Shown: one piece after another, positions 8,616 to 18,038 of the stretch | Numbering within the stretch: position 1 is the stretch's first letter | Layout: every line of letters begins with the position of its first letter | DNA from: Gluconobacter morbifer G707 | GTDB lineage: Bacteria; Pseudomonadota; Alphaproteobacteria; Acetobacterales; Acetobacteraceae | DNA length: 64,000 nt | Assembly (NCBI RefSeq): GCF_000234355.1 | Contig: NZ_AGQV01000001.1 | Location: 788,501 to 852,500, forward strand | Direction: 5' to 3' | Program-made: the position numbers and the translations under genes | The notes under the pieces: generated by a model | The model's database searches: none | Seen by the model: only the letters and a program-made list of their open reading frames with translations | What the model was told of the DNA's origin: nothing

Positions 8616-8681
8616 GAATTGGGCTCTCGGTCTCTTGAACTGTTGGGGCGGCCTTATGCGCCAAACTGCGCAGGACTGCCA

Positions 8682-8713
8682 CCCGTTCCTGCATCTAAAC
8701 TTGCAGGAACGGG
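8682..8713. repeat. Intercistronic hairpin between acyl-AMP ligase and ACP genes
   Basis: Perfect 12-bp inverted repeat (cccgttcctgca / tgcaggaacggg) with an 8-base loop in the 115-bp gap between the ligase stop and the ACP start. There is no T-tract on either side, so a simple rho-independent terminator is unlikely. It may stabilise or process the transcript so that ACP and Spt are expressed more strongly than the upstream genes. Confidence 0.6.
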
Positions 8714-8730
8714 CATACGGTATCGGATTG

Positions 8731-10542
8731 TCAGGCGGCGGACGTCGTGGTTTCCGGGTGGAGGTCGAACTGTCCGGTGAGGAGCATGGTTTTCGCCTTT
8801 GCGCGTGTCAGCTTGCCCGATGACGTCTGGGGCAGGGTACGCGGCGGTACGAGAATGACCTTGACATCGACACCGTGCTGGCGACGGAACACGCTGGCCA
8901 CTTCATCCCGAAGCTGATTACGGCTGGCTTCTTCCGTCGCGCGGCACTGAACCAGCGCGACGATGTTCTCGCCGTCTTCCGTATCCATGGAGAAGACGGC
9001 CACATCGCGTGAACGCAGGGTGGGAACTTCGCTTTCCGCCGACCACTCAAGATCCTGCGGCCAGATATTGCGGCCGTTGATGATGATGAGGTCCTTGGCG
9101 CGTCCTGTGACAATGATCTGTCCTTTCAGATGATAGCCAAGGTCGCCCGTGTTCAGCCAGCCATCGGCGTCCAGGACGGCTTCCGTTTCCTCCGGGCGCC
9201 GGAAATACCCGCACATGAGGCTCGGCCCGCGCACATAGACTGTGCCAACGTGTCGTTCGGGCAGGATCCTGCCTGCCGGGTCACGGACTTCGATCTGATG
9301 GTCTGGCAAGGGAGCGCCACAGAGGACGAAGGTCCGCAGGGCATGTGTGGGGTCATTGCAGGGTTCGGCGATCCCGTTCTTTTCCAGCGCCCGCAGGTCG
9401 ATCGTATCTGTCTGGATGCCGGTATCGAGTGGTGCGAAGCTGATGGCCAAGGTCGCTTCCGCCATGCCGTAGCTGGCGACGAAAGCCTTGGGATTGAAGC
9501 CGTTGGAGACGAAGCGCTCGGCAAACCCTTCGAGGATATGAGGGCGGATCATGTCTCCGCCAATGCCGGCAATACGCCAGCAGGACAGATCGAGCTCGGT
9601 CTGTCCGCTGCGTCGTGCGCAGAGTTCGTAGCCGAAGGATGGACTGTATGCGATCGTGCCGCGATTGCGGGAGATCAGATCCAGCCAGACATGCGGGCGG
9701 CGGGCAAACTCCCGGGTTGGCAGCAGATCCACGCTGAGCTGGCAGGTCAGAGGCGTCAGAAAGAAACCTACCAGTCCCATATCATGATAGAGCGGCAGCC
9801 AGGACACGCAGCGGTCATTGCGCGGGTCTTCGGCTGGATGGACTTTCAGTCCGTCACGGGCAATGGCGCGGGCATTGGCCATGCCGGCGGCCTGCGTGAC
9901 GGAGACACCCATCGGGAAACGGGTGCTGCCCGAGGAGAACTGGAGATAGGATAGATCTGAAGAACGGATTTCCGGTAGGTCGACATTCGCTTCCGCGTGA
10001 CGATACAGGTCAGCGGGAGAGCCGCCAAAAACCAGATCCAGCCCGTCCACGATGTCTGAAGTCCAGCTGCCGATCACGTCCGGAACCACCACAGCCCGTG
10101 CAGCAGCGCTTTCAACCATGCCGCGCAGGGTTGAGACGTAGCCTTCCCGTCCTCCAAAGGCGACGGGCAGAGGCAGAGGAGCTGGGACAAGGCCCGCATA
10201 CTGACAACCGAAGAAAATGCGGGCAAAGTCCCCGTCACTTTCTGCCACGATGGCCACGCGGTCTCCAGCCGTGAGTCCCAGACCCAGCAGGCGCCGCGCC
10301 ATGGACTGCGCCTGCTCGCGAAGGGCACGATAGGGCAGTGCCTCGAGAAGCTGTCCGCGGCCTGAGTAGATGTTGAATCCACTTTCACCTTGGGCTGCGT
10401 AGTCGAGCGCTGCGGCAAAGCTGGAGAAGTCCCCGTAGCGCCGGGTCAGGCCCGAGCGGCTGGGCGTGGGGGCGGAAGGGGCGGTGGGGTTCTGGTTGGC
10501 CTCGGTCAAACCTTGACTAGCTCCATTTGGATCGCCGGACAT
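8731..10542 (-). CDS. Fatty acyl-AMP ligase / acyl-ACP synthetase (AasR-like)
   Basis: 603 residues, ANL adenylation superfamily. Visible motifs are LQFSSGSTRFPMGV (ATP-binding loop), LYHDMGLVGFF, ASYGMAEATLA and LNTGDLGY, with the C-terminal hinge and K-containing tail (SSGKLTRAKAK). The HDMGL and YGMAE forms are those of the fatty acyl-AMP ligases, which hand the acyl group to an ACP rather than to CoA. It should load a fatty acid onto the ACP encoded just downstream for Spt. Its ATG shares one base with the stop of the upstream GT-B gene (TGATG). Confidence 0.88.
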   Translation of the reverse strand: MSGDPNGASQGLTEANQNPTAPSAPTPSRSGLTRRYGDFSSFAAALDYAAQGESGFNIYSGRGQLLEALPYRALREQAQSMARRLLGLGLTAGDRVAIVAESDGDFARIFFGCQYAGLVPAPLPLPVAFGGREGYVSTLRGMVESAAARAVVVPDVIGSWTSDIVDGLDLVFGGSPADLYRHAEANVDLPEIRSSDLSYLQFSSGSTRFPMGVSVTQAAGMANARAIARDGLKVHPAEDPRNDRCVSWLPLYHDMGLVGFFLTPLTCQLSVDLLPTREFARRPHVWLDLISRNRGTIAYSPSFGYELCARRSGQTELDLSCWRIAGIGGDMIRPHILEGFAERFVSNGFNPKAFVASYGMAEATLAISFAPLDTGIQTDTIDLRALEKNGIAEPCNDPTHALRTFVLCGAPLPDHQIEVRDPAGRILPERHVGTVYVRGPSLMCGYFRRPEETEAVLDADGWLNTGDLGYHLKGQIIVTGRAKDLIIINGRNIWPQDLEWSAESEVPTLRSRDVAVFSMDTEDGENIVALVQCRATEEASRNQLRDEVASVFRRQHGVDVKVILVPPRTLPQTSSGKLTRAKAKTMLLTGQFDLHPETTTSAA

Positions 10543-11672
10543 CAGGCGGCCCTTTGCAGAAAATCAACGATGGCATCCGCAGCGGCGGGGGCCGTGGGCT
10601 CGTCGCCTAGAGTCTCGAATGTCTCTAATACATATTGACGCTGGGTCTCAAGAAAACGTGGATGGGTTTCGAATGCCCGTTCGATTTCAGCGCCGGGGTC
10701 AGCCATTCTGTCCGTTACCGGACCGAGCGTCCATGACAGATAATTGGGATCGTTCTGCCATTTTGCATGATGGGCATTCAAAAAAAGACAGGGACGCGGG
10801 CGAACCATGAATTCCGCGACTTGGCTGCTGACATCGCCCATGTAAAGATCAGCCGCCATTGTGTAGGTCATGTCAATGCTGCGTTCGCTTCCAGGGTCTA
10901 TGATCATATGGGGAAAGCGTCCGTATTCCTGTTTCAGAGCCTCTCCTTCCTTGCGCCGGTTGTCAAAGAGGCGGAAATGGGGCGCAAAAATCAGGTTATA
11001 GCGGTCTTGATGGGCAAAGAATTCAAGAATACGAGGACCCATTGAGGACCAGGATGAAAACCGCTTCAGGAAATGCGGATTATACAGGATCGTAGGCCGG
11101 TCATTATCGAAAAGCTTTGGCCGATGGGCTTCGAGTCTGCGGACCAGATCGAATTTCGCATAGGTGCCCCGATGATAAAAACCGGAGCGAATGATCTTTT
11201 CACGTAGCATTCGCTGCTCCACTTTCCGGCCCGGAACCAGCAGGAAGTCAAATTTCCTGAGGTGTCGGGCAAAACCGATAGCGCGATCGCCCGCGCCGTG
11301 TCCGGTCCAGATCATGCGCGGATGCGTAACTCCCATGTGGCGGAGTTGCAGGGAGGTAGCTTCGGGCACGATGATGGCGTCAAATTTCTGGAAATAACGC
11401 CGGGCGAGAAACAGGCCCATCAACCGGTCTATCACACGCAGACCATGTTTTTCGATTCTCTGTCTCTGACGTGGAGAGAGAGGCAGCAGATCGAACTGCA
11501 CCCGGGCCTCTGGGTACAGGCTTGCAAGCGAGCGCGCGAGTTCCATGTGGCTGATGGTCAGGCAGGACACATGCACCGCGACGTCGGGATGGCGTGCGGA
11601 CATCTCCAGCGCGACTGGCAGGGCATGGAGAGTCTGGTGTCGCTGGGCGATCAGGGGAAAAGCGACCTTCAT
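10542..11672 (-). CDS. CDP-glycerol glycerophosphotransferase-like GT-B protein
   Basis: 376 residues from the ATG at 11672, which overlaps the flippase stop by 4 bp; the frame is open upstream (to 11897) but that extension lies inside the flippase gene. The C-terminal half carries GDVSSQVAEF and RPCLFLNAH, the positions where TagB/TagF-type CDP-glycerol glycerophosphotransferases bind the donor, and ILYNPHFLKR and IFAPHFRLF look like the paired donor/acceptor loops. Such enzymes add glycerol-phosphate or ribitol-phosphate to a membrane-linked acceptor. Placed in the spt operon, transfer of a polar head group to ceramide is a reasonable but untested reading. Confidence 0.68.
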   Translation of the reverse strand: MKVAFPLIAQRHQTLHALPVALEMSARHPDVAVHVSCLTISHMELARSLASLYPEARVQFDLLPLSPRQRQRIEKHGLRVIDRLMGLFLARRYFQKFDAIIVPEATSLQLRHMGVTHPRMIWTGHGAGDRAIGFARHLRKFDFLLVPGRKVEQRMLREKIIRSGFYHRGTYAKFDLVRRLEAHRPKLFDNDRPTILYNPHFLKRFSSWSSMGPRILEFFAHQDRYNLIFAPHFRLFDNRRKEGEALKQEYGRFPHMIIDPGSERSIDMTYTMAADLYMGDVSSQVAEFMVRPRPCLFLNAHHAKWQNDPNYLSWTLGPVTDRMADPGAEIERAFETHPRFLETQRQYVLETFETLGDEPTAPAAADAIVDFLQRAA

Positions 11673-13033
11673 GCCGTGGCCTGTCCCTGGCCGGTGGCGC
11701 GCAGAACAAAGAAGAACTGTGTCAGGATCAGAAGCGTGACGCCGGCGAGGGTTGCCGGTCCAACGCCACTCAGCCCGTAGCGGTGAACCATGAACAGAAG
11801 AGCCGGCAGGAAAAAGAAACACTCGAGGCAGCGCGCCTGGATAGCGGAACCTGAACGGTTGATGGTGAAAAGCAGCGGCTCTAGCGGCAGTCCCCACACC
11901 GTGACCACTTCGGCCGCAAGCAGCCAGAGCGTCACCGGCATGGCCTCCATCGCGCCCTTGTGGCCGATATAGAGCTGAAGCAGTGGCTGGCCTGCGAAGA
12001 AAGTCAGGAGAAGAAGAGCGGTACCGATACCACCAGCTGCAAGTGCGACCTGCCCTGTCAGACGGTAAAGCCGTTTCATGGCCCGGTCACGGCGCAGGCG
12101 AGCCATTTCCGGATAAACGGTGGTCTGGATCAGGGTTGCAGGTTTTGCGATGCCTGAGGCGATCTGACTGGCAATGCGATAATACCCGGCGCTTGTCGGG
12201 CCTACGAAGGCACCGACGACAAGTGTGCCGATATGCCCGAAAGCCAGCGCTAGAGTAGAATTCAGATTGGTGTTGACAGCAAAGCGCCAGATACCGGGAT
12301 AGGATGCAAAGAACCGCCGGTTCCAGAGTTCCGGCACGATGCTGCGCATTTCATGGAAAAGGCCCCGGATCAGGTCACGGCGATGCATTTCGCGGGCCGC
12401 CATGAAGAAAATTGTCCCCCATGCCACCATTTCCGCAAGGATCCAGACCGTCGCCAGTCCCGCCACGGACGCGAAACCCAGTCCCAGAGTCGCCGTACCG
12501 ATGACCCGAACGATGGTTGCGACCGTGCTCTGGGCGGAAAGCAGGTCATAGCGGTCAAAAACCCGCAGCAGCCCAGTGGGGGTGGCAGACGCCATGAAAA
12601 GGATGGATACGCAGTAGATCACACCGATAACATGGATCTGTGAAGGCCAGCCCAGTGCAGTCATGGCCATGATGCTGATCAGGACCCCGCCTGCAAAGCC
12701 GATCAGCCCGCCGCAACTGTCGAGCAGGAGGCTGAAGGCCACGATCCGCTGAAAGCCGCGGCGATCACCGTTTGTCAGGGGGCGCAGGCCATAGTGAAGC
12801 ACCGTCTGCCAGGACTGGAAGTCCACGACATCGCCCATTGTCCGTGCAAAGGCGTACATCATGGCCACCAGGCCGAAATTGTAACTGCCCAGCAGATGGG
12901 TTGCCATCCAAACATGCACGAGGCTGAGAGGGGCGTTGACCGCCCGGCCTCCCAGCAGGACGCCGAGATTGCTCATGACCCGCCGGACACCGCCGGCTTT
13001 GAGGGGGGAAGATGACGTTATGTCGTCTGACAT
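11669..13033 (-). CDS. Oligosaccharide/lipid flippase (MOP superfamily, Wzx-like)
   Basis: 454 residues with about 12-14 hydrophobic segments and no signal peptide. The N-terminal stretch (GGVRRVMSNLGVLLGGRAVNAPLSLVHVWM) and the even TM spacing match polysaccharide flippases of the MOP superfamily, which move lipid-linked sugars across the inner membrane. It is the first gene of the spt operon and overlaps the next gene by 4 bp. Flipping of a sphingolipid or of a lipid-linked head-group donor is possible. The 229-bp gap to alr should hold the promoters of both divergent genes; no clear boxes were picked out. Confidence 0.8.
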   Translation of the reverse strand: MSDDITSSSPLKAGGVRRVMSNLGVLLGGRAVNAPLSLVHVWMATHLLGSYNFGLVAMMYAFARTMGDVVDFQSWQTVLHYGLRPLTNGDRRGFQRIVAFSLLLDSCGGLIGFAGGVLISIMAMTALGWPSQIHVIGVIYCVSILFMASATPTGLLRVFDRYDLLSAQSTVATIVRVIGTATLGLGFASVAGLATVWILAEMVAWGTIFFMAAREMHRRDLIRGLFHEMRSIVPELWNRRFFASYPGIWRFAVNTNLNSTLALAFGHIGTLVVGAFVGPTSAGYYRIASQIASGIAKPATLIQTTVYPEMARLRRDRAMKRLYRLTGQVALAAGGIGTALLLLTFFAGQPLLQLYIGHKGAMEAMPVTLWLLAAEVVTVWGLPLEPLLFTINRSGSAIQARCLECFFFLPALLFMVHRYGLSGVGPATLAGVTLLILTQFFFVLRATGQGQATA

Positions 13034-13262
13034 CAGTTTCCGGGAACTTTCCTGATGGTCCTAGCGTTGCGATAGGTTCGCCAAGAAATAGGCTTTCGCG
13101 CGGAAATCGGAACTCACGTTTTATGACGGAACGTTGCAGTTTCCTGCCGCGCAGCGCCAGGATGTAAGAAAAGTACTGTGATTACAGGCTTTTCTATGGC
13201 CCAGAACCGTGTCTAGATGAAGGCTGCTTCCCAAGTATGATCAAGAGCGGACAGCCCCATCC

Positions 13263-14420
13263 ATGAAGAAAACCATTCCTGATGCAGCGTCGGCACGGGC
13301 AGGGGCCTGGCTGACAGTCGATCTGGACGCCATCAGTGCCAATTATGGTCTTCTGAGCAGGATGTGCGCTTCCGCCGAGTGCGCTGCAGTCATCAAGGCA
13401 GACGCTTACGGACTAGGAGCGGAACGTATCGCTCCGCTCCTGGAAGGGCAAGGCGCACGGACATTTTTCGTGGCACATCTTGATGAAGGGATCCATCTCC
13501 GTACCATTCTGCCGGAAAGACGCATTTTTGTTCTGCACGGTTTCATGCCGGGCTGTGCCGCCACAATGGCAGATCATGGCCTGCTGCCGGTGCTGAATGA
13601 CCTGTCACAGGTGGAGGAATGGAAAGCCCTCTGTGCTCTGAAAGGACAGGCGCTTCCAGCGGCATTGCAGGTTGACAGCGGTATGTCCCGTTTTGGCCTG
13701 TCTGAAGCGGATCTCGAGAACAGGGCCCAGTTCGAGGGACTGTCACTGCACCTGATCATGAGTCATCTGGCCTGTGCGGATACACCCGATCATCCCGCCA
13801 ATGCCCGCCAGCGGCAGCGTTTCTTGGAGATGGCGGCTTTTTTTCCGAGGATTCCGCGTTCGCTTTCCGCATCATCCGGAATTTTCCTGGGGCCAGAGTA
13901 TCATTTTGAACTGACCCGTCCGGGCGCGGCGCTTTACGGTATCGCTCCACAACCGGGCAACCGCTCCCTTTCTCCTGTGCTGGGGCTGGATGCGCGGATC
14001 GTTCAGATCCGCACGGTCAGGGCGGGAGAGCGTGTCGGATATGGCCTGACATGGGAAGCACAGGAACCAACCCGGATTGCAACGCTTGGACTGGGCTATG
14101 CGGATGGATTTTTCCGGGCGCAGGCGGGGGAAGCGTCGGTCTGGCACGGATCGAAACGACTGCCAGTCATCGGGCGTGTTTCAATGGACAGTATCTGCAT
14201 TGATCTAAATGCGGCTTCTGAAAGCCTTGAACCTGGCGATGTTCTTTCAGTAGTGGGGCCTTGTCAGGACGTGGATGCACTTGCTGCGTCTGGAAAGACG
14301 ATTGGATATGAGGTGCTGACTTCGCTGGGAAGCCGTTTCCATCGTTTCTATAAGCAGAGCCAGAGGGATTTGCAGAATGATAGCCGTCCGGCTGTTCGCG
14401 CTGAAGGAGCAGACGGCTGA
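13263..14420 (+). CDS. alr: Alanine racemase
   Basis: 385 residues. It interconverts L- and D-alanine for peptidoglycan. The PLP lysine is K45 in AAVIKADAYGLG, and the second-domain motifs ERVGYGLTW and GRVSMDSICIDL are present. It stands alone on the plus strand, divergent from the spt operon. Length and motifs are normal for the family. Confidence 0.94.
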   Translation: MKKTIPDAASARAGAWLTVDLDAISANYGLLSRMCASAECAAVIKADAYGLGAERIAPLLEGQGARTFFVAHLDEGIHLRTILPERRIFVLHGFMPGCAATMADHGLLPVLNDLSQVEEWKALCALKGQALPAALQVDSGMSRFGLSEADLENRAQFEGLSLHLIMSHLACADTPDHPANARQRQRFLEMAAFFPRIPRSLSASSGIFLGPEYHFELTRPGAALYGIAPQPGNRSLSPVLGLDARIVQIRTVRAGERVGYGLTWEAQEPTRIATLGLGYADGFFRAQAGEASVWHGSKRLPVIGRVSMDSICIDLNAASESLEPGDVLSVVGPCQDVDALAASGKTIGYEVLTSLGSRFHRFYKQSQRDLQNDSRPAVRAEGADG

Positions 14421-14507
14421 TCTCTGGCAGGCGGAATATCTGCATCCGGACGGCAAACAGGGCTAAGGCTGGAAAGGTGCTGCCGGTCAGGCCGGGGTTG
14501 TCGTGCT

Positions 14508-15095
14508 TCAGTCTGCCAGCAACGCCCGTGTTCCATGCATGTTGCGTTTTGTCGCCTGATCGAGAATGTCCCGGATCTGACGTGTCAGTGTCGAGTGGTC
14601 TGTATATCGGCGACCGTAGGTAAGATTGAACGCGTAGTCGAAATCGGAAGGGTTCTGACCGGTGTTGTGCTGACTGATGGTTTCGATTTTATCGAATGCC
14701 TTGGCAAGGCGTGCCTCGGGTGTGGAGGCTGCTTCATATTCGTCCCACAGGGACAGGAATTCGTCGCGAAGAGAAATAGGCAGGGATTCCATGATGACCA
14801 GAAGGTCTTCGCGTTCCTGAACGGACTTGTTCGCGGATGCCAGGACGGAAATGGCGGGAATATCGCCGTGGATGGCTTCGCCCAGATCATGGATGATGCA
14901 GATTTTCAGGAGTTTCAGCAGATCAATGTCCGGCATCTGGTCAGCGAACGTCATGATGAGCAGGCAGAGCGCCCAGCTATGCTCGGCCGTGCTTTCTGAC
15001 TGGCCACCAAGGGTGTAGGTCCGTCTCAGGACATCCTTGAGGCGCGTGGCTTCCCGCATAAAGTCCAGACGTTTTGTAATGTCGTCTGACGTCAT
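14508..15095 (-). CDS. HD-domain hydrolase (HDDC2 / YfbR-like 5'-deoxynucleotidase)
   Basis: 195 residues. The metal-binding HD pattern is clear: SESTAEHSWAL (first His), IIHDLGEAIHGDIP (HD pair) and a later DKIE. This spacing is that of the HDDC2/YfbR family, which removes the 5'-phosphate from deoxynucleotides. The usual length is about 190-200. A 41-residue membrane protein gene lies 55 bp upstream on the same strand. Confidence 0.82.
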   Translation of the reverse strand: MTSDDITKRLDFMREATRLKDVLRRTYTLGGQSESTAEHSWALCLLIMTFADQMPDIDLLKLLKICIIHDLGEAIHGDIPAISVLASANKSVQEREDLLVIMESLPISLRDEFLSLWDEYEAASTPEARLAKAFDKIETISQHNTGQNPSDFDYAFNLTYGRRYTDHSTLTRQIRDILDQATKRNMHGTRALLAD

Positions 15096-15150
15096 GTCTC
15101 AGTATCCTGTCCAATGTGTCTGATACGGCATGGGAAAATGGCTCCCTGTC

Positions 15151-15276
15151 CTACATAACCAGGGCATAAAGTGTCAGATAGGCGAGTAGAACAGCGATGA
15201 TCAGTACAGCAAAGACCGCGATGAAACCGGGGCCTTTCTGAAGTGAGCGGATGAAGTCCACGAAAAATTTGGCCAT
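15151..15276 (-). CDS. Small single-pass membrane protein (41 aa)
   Basis: Short frame from ATG 15276 to TAG, with a GGAGAT ribosome site 8 bases upstream. The product starts MAKFFVDFIRSLQKGPG, followed by about 22 hydrophobic residues (IAVFAVLIIAVLLAYLTLY). One transmembrane helix with a positively charged N-terminal side predicts N-in topology. I know no family for it. It is upstream of the HD-domain gene on the same strand and may be cotranscribed. The good ribosome site and clean helix argue that it is real. Confidence 0.6.
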   Translation of the reverse strand: MAKFFVDFIRSLQKGPGFIAVFAVLIIAVLLAYLTLYALVM

Positions 15277-15551
15277 GCGGGAAATCTCCGGTCCCGGAAG
15301 GGCGAGCATCAAGGATCAGGCCTGCCCTTGCTGTTTGGTCGGAAATTGATCCTAGCATCAAACTGACATTGGGTCGCCCCATGGCTGTTCATATTTGTCA
15401 GGAAGTCGCGGGAATATGGATTTTTCGCGATGTCGGAGAAAGGAAAGCCCGGATGGCGCTGATCCCTTCATCTCTGTGCCTGTCCGGATTATCCATAGGG
15501 CCATGAACTTTTCTTCCGCAGTGCCGACCTTTCAGATCGGGGATACGAACC

Positions 15552-16964
15552 ATGACATCCACTGAGAACGGCACAGGCTGGTTTCCTGTTTCCCTGCGCC
15601 TGAAAGGGGCGCGGGTGCTGTTGGTGGGCGGTGGGGAAATTGCGGCCAATAAGGGAAGGCTGCTTCTGGACCATGGCGCGCGTATCGAAATTCTTGCTGA
15701 CAGGCTTGGGCCGGTTGTTCGAGGGTGGGTTGAAAGTGGACAGGCCCTGCATGTCGGGGACCATGCCAACGCGGAGAACTTGCAGGCACTGCTGCCGGGA
15801 AGCCGTCTGGTTTACGCCGCCACGGATGACCGTGCCGTGAACCGGCAGGTCGCGGCCATGGCAGACCGTTTCAATATCCCCGTCTGCGCGGTGGATGATC
15901 CGGAACCTTCCAGTTTCATTACCCCGGCGCAGATCCGGCGTGGCGTGGTGCGGGTGGCAATCTCGACTGGCGGGGCCGCGCCGGTGCTGGCCCGGCGACT
16001 TCGGGAGCGGATTGAAGCCCAGTTACCCCTCGGAACCGCTGCCCTTGCGGATTATATGCAGACAAGGCGGGTGCGCGTTTCGGGGCGGTATCCTGATGTG
16101 CGGATACGCAAACGCATCTGGGAAGACTTTTTGGATGGACCCGGTGCCGAGGCAGCTTCTGCGGGAGAAGACAACCGTGCGGATACCATTCTTGAGGCGC
16201 TTCTCGCCAATCCCGTCCGTACTGGGGAGGTCTGGCTGGTTGGGGCAGGACCGGGCGATCCGGACCTGCTGACGCTCAAGGCGTTGCATCTGATGCAGAA
16301 CGCGGATTCTGTACTTTATGACAATTTGCTGTCCCCGGATCTGCTGGAACTCGTCCGCCGGGACGCGGAAATGGTGTTTGTGGGCAAGCAGCGGGATCGC
16401 CATGCCTTGCCACAGGAAGAGATCAATCAGGAAATGATCCGTCGTGCTAGTGCCGGGGAGCGGGTCCTGCGCCTCAAAGGGGGCGATCCTTTCATTTTCG
16501 GACGTGGCGGAGAAGAAATCGAGGCGCTCGTTGGCGCTAGTGTGCCATTCCGCCTTGTACCAGGGATTTCTGCGGCCAATGGGTGTGCGGCATATTCCGG
16601 TATTCCGCTGACGCATCGTGACTGCGCGCAGGCCTGTCTTTTCGTCACGGGTCATGCCCGTGCTGACGGGAGGTTGGATCTGCCATGGAAAGATATGGCG
16701 GACCGCCGCCAGACCGTCGTGATCTATATGGGAATTTCCACACTGGAGCAGCTTGTCACGGGGCTGAAGGAACAGGGGCTACCCTCTGACTGGCCCGTTG
16801 CCATCGTGGAGCGTGGCACCCAGCCTGCCCAGCGTGTGCTGACTGGAACGCTGGATGACATTGCCGCCCGCACCCGGGATGAAGGGGTGAAATCTCCGGC
16901 GCTTGTCATTATCGGGCAGGTGGTGAGGCACCGTGTGATTTCGCCCGTCGCCCTGACGAACTGA
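15552..16964 (+). CDS. cysG: Siroheme synthase (multifunctional CysG)
   Basis: 470 residues with the two expected halves. The N-terminal part (about 1-215) is the precorrin-2 dehydrogenase/ferrochelatase, with [18 protein letters not shown] as the NAD-binding loop. The C-terminal part (about 220-465) is the uroporphyrinogen-III C-methyltransferase, with [18 protein letters not shown] and [17 protein letters not shown]. It converts uroporphyrinogen III to sirohaem for sulfite/nitrite reductase. Length is normal. No sulfite-reductase gene is next to it. Confidence 0.94.
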   Translation: MTSTENGTGWFPVSLRLKGARVLLVGGGEIAANKGRLLLDHGARIEILADRLGPVVRGWVESGQALHVGDHANAENLQALLPGSRLVYAATDDRAVNRQVAAMADRFNIPVCAVDDPEPSSFITPAQIRRGVVRVAISTGGAAPVLARRLRERIEAQLPLGTAALADYMQTRRVRVSGRYPDVRIRKRIWEDFLDGPGAEAASAGEDNRADTILEALLANPVRTGEVWLVGAGPGDPDLLTLKALHLMQNADSVLYDNLLSPDLLELVRRDAEMVFVGKQRDRHALPQEEINQEMIRRASAGERVLRLKGGDPFIFGRGGEEIEALVGASVPFRLVPGISAANGCAAYSGIPLTHRDCAQACLFVTGHARADGRLDLPWKDMADRRQTVVIYMGISTLEQLVTGLKEQGLPSDWPVAIVERGTQPAQRVLTGTLDDIAARTRDEGVKSPALVIIGQVVRHRVISPVALTN

Positions 16965-16968
16965 ACCG

Positions 16969-16999
16969 CGGAAGGTATGCATTCAATGCATACCTTCCG
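16969..16999. terminator. Candidate terminator hairpin downstream of cysG
   Basis: 14-bp perfect inverted repeat around a 3-base loop (ggaaggtatgcat / atgcataccttcc plus one flanking pair), starting 5 bases after the cysG stop. There is no T-tract, so it may be a transcript-end stabiliser rather than an intrinsic terminator. Confidence 0.6.
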
Positions 17000-17086
17000 G
17001 CATGCCATGAGGGTTGCGGGAAGAGGGAGTGGCAGAGAAAGGTAATCTCTCTGATCGATCATCTCCCTGAAAAGACCGGTTTTTCC

Positions 17087-18025
17087 ATGACACAGATTGC
17101 TGACATTATCGCTGCTATTGCAGAAGAAATGCGCATAGCAGCCGAGCGAGGAACTGTCGCAAGCTATATCCCGCCCCTCGCACGCGTGGATCTGGGACGG
17201 TTCGGCATGGCGGTTATAGATGCAGACGGTCATTGCCATATTGTGGGAGATGCTGATGAGCCGTTCTCCATCCAGAGCGTTTCCAAGGTCTTTTCGTTCA
17301 GCATGGCCCTGAACGCGATGGGGGAGGAAATCTGGGCGAGGGTCCGTCAGGAGCCGTCAGGCAGTCCGTTCAATTCCATTGTTCAGCTTGAAAGCGAATT
17401 TGGCATTCCCCGCAATCCGTTTATCAACGCGGGGGCCATTGTCGTGGATGATATCCTTGTTGCCCGGTATGGCAAAGACGGTGCGCAGAAACGCCTGCTG
17501 GATTTCCTTCGTTCACTGGTCAGTGCGCCAGATGCTATCCAGATGGATCGGGATGTGGCGCGACAGGAAAAGGAAACGGGTTTCCGCAATATCGCTCTGG
17601 CCAATTACATGCGGACGTTCGGCAATATCCGCAATCCGGTCGAAGACACGCTGGACTTCTATTTTCATCAGTGTGCGCTCACGATGAGTTGTCGCCAGCT
17701 AGCGGAGGTTGGCACCTACCTGATGATGGAAGGACGTAACCCCCGCACGAAGGAACAGGTTGTCACGCCCCGCCATGCGCAGACCGTTCTCGCGCTTATG
17801 ATGATGTGTGGTCATTATGACGGGTCAGGGGCGTTCGCCATTCGTGTCGGGTTGCCGGGAAAATCAGGCGTGGGCGGTGGGATTCTTGCCGTGGCGCCGG
17901 GTATCGCCTCCATTGCGGTGTGGTCACCGGGGCTGAACGCGCAGGGCAACTCCCTGCTGGGGACGCGGGCTCTGGAACGTCTGGTACAGCAGACTGGCTG
18001 GTCTGTTTTCCGGCCTTCGTATTGA
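17087..18025 (+). CDS. glsA: Glutaminase
   Basis: 312 residues, typical for bacterial glutaminase A (beta-lactamase-like fold). It hydrolyses glutamine to glutamate and ammonia. The SxxK nucleophile motif is in [22 protein letters not shown] and [12 protein letters not shown] are family blocks. It ends 13 bases from the convergent mntH stop. Confidence 0.93.
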   Translation: MTQIADIIAAIAEEMRIAAERGTVASYIPPLARVDLGRFGMAVIDADGHCHIVGDADEPFSIQSVSKVFSFSMALNAMGEEIWARVRQEPSGSPFNSIVQLESEFGIPRNPFINAGAIVVDDILVARYGKDGAQKRLLDFLRSLVSAPDAIQMDRDVARQEKETGFRNIALANYMRTFGNIRNPVEDTLDFYFHQCALTMSCRQLAEVGTYLMMEGRNPRTKEQVVTPRHAQTVLALMMMCGHYDGSGAFAIRVGLPGKSGVGGGILAVAPGIASIAVWSPGLNAQGNSLLGTRALERLVQQTGWSVFRPSY

Positions 18026-18038
18026 AAGTCGGGGCTTT

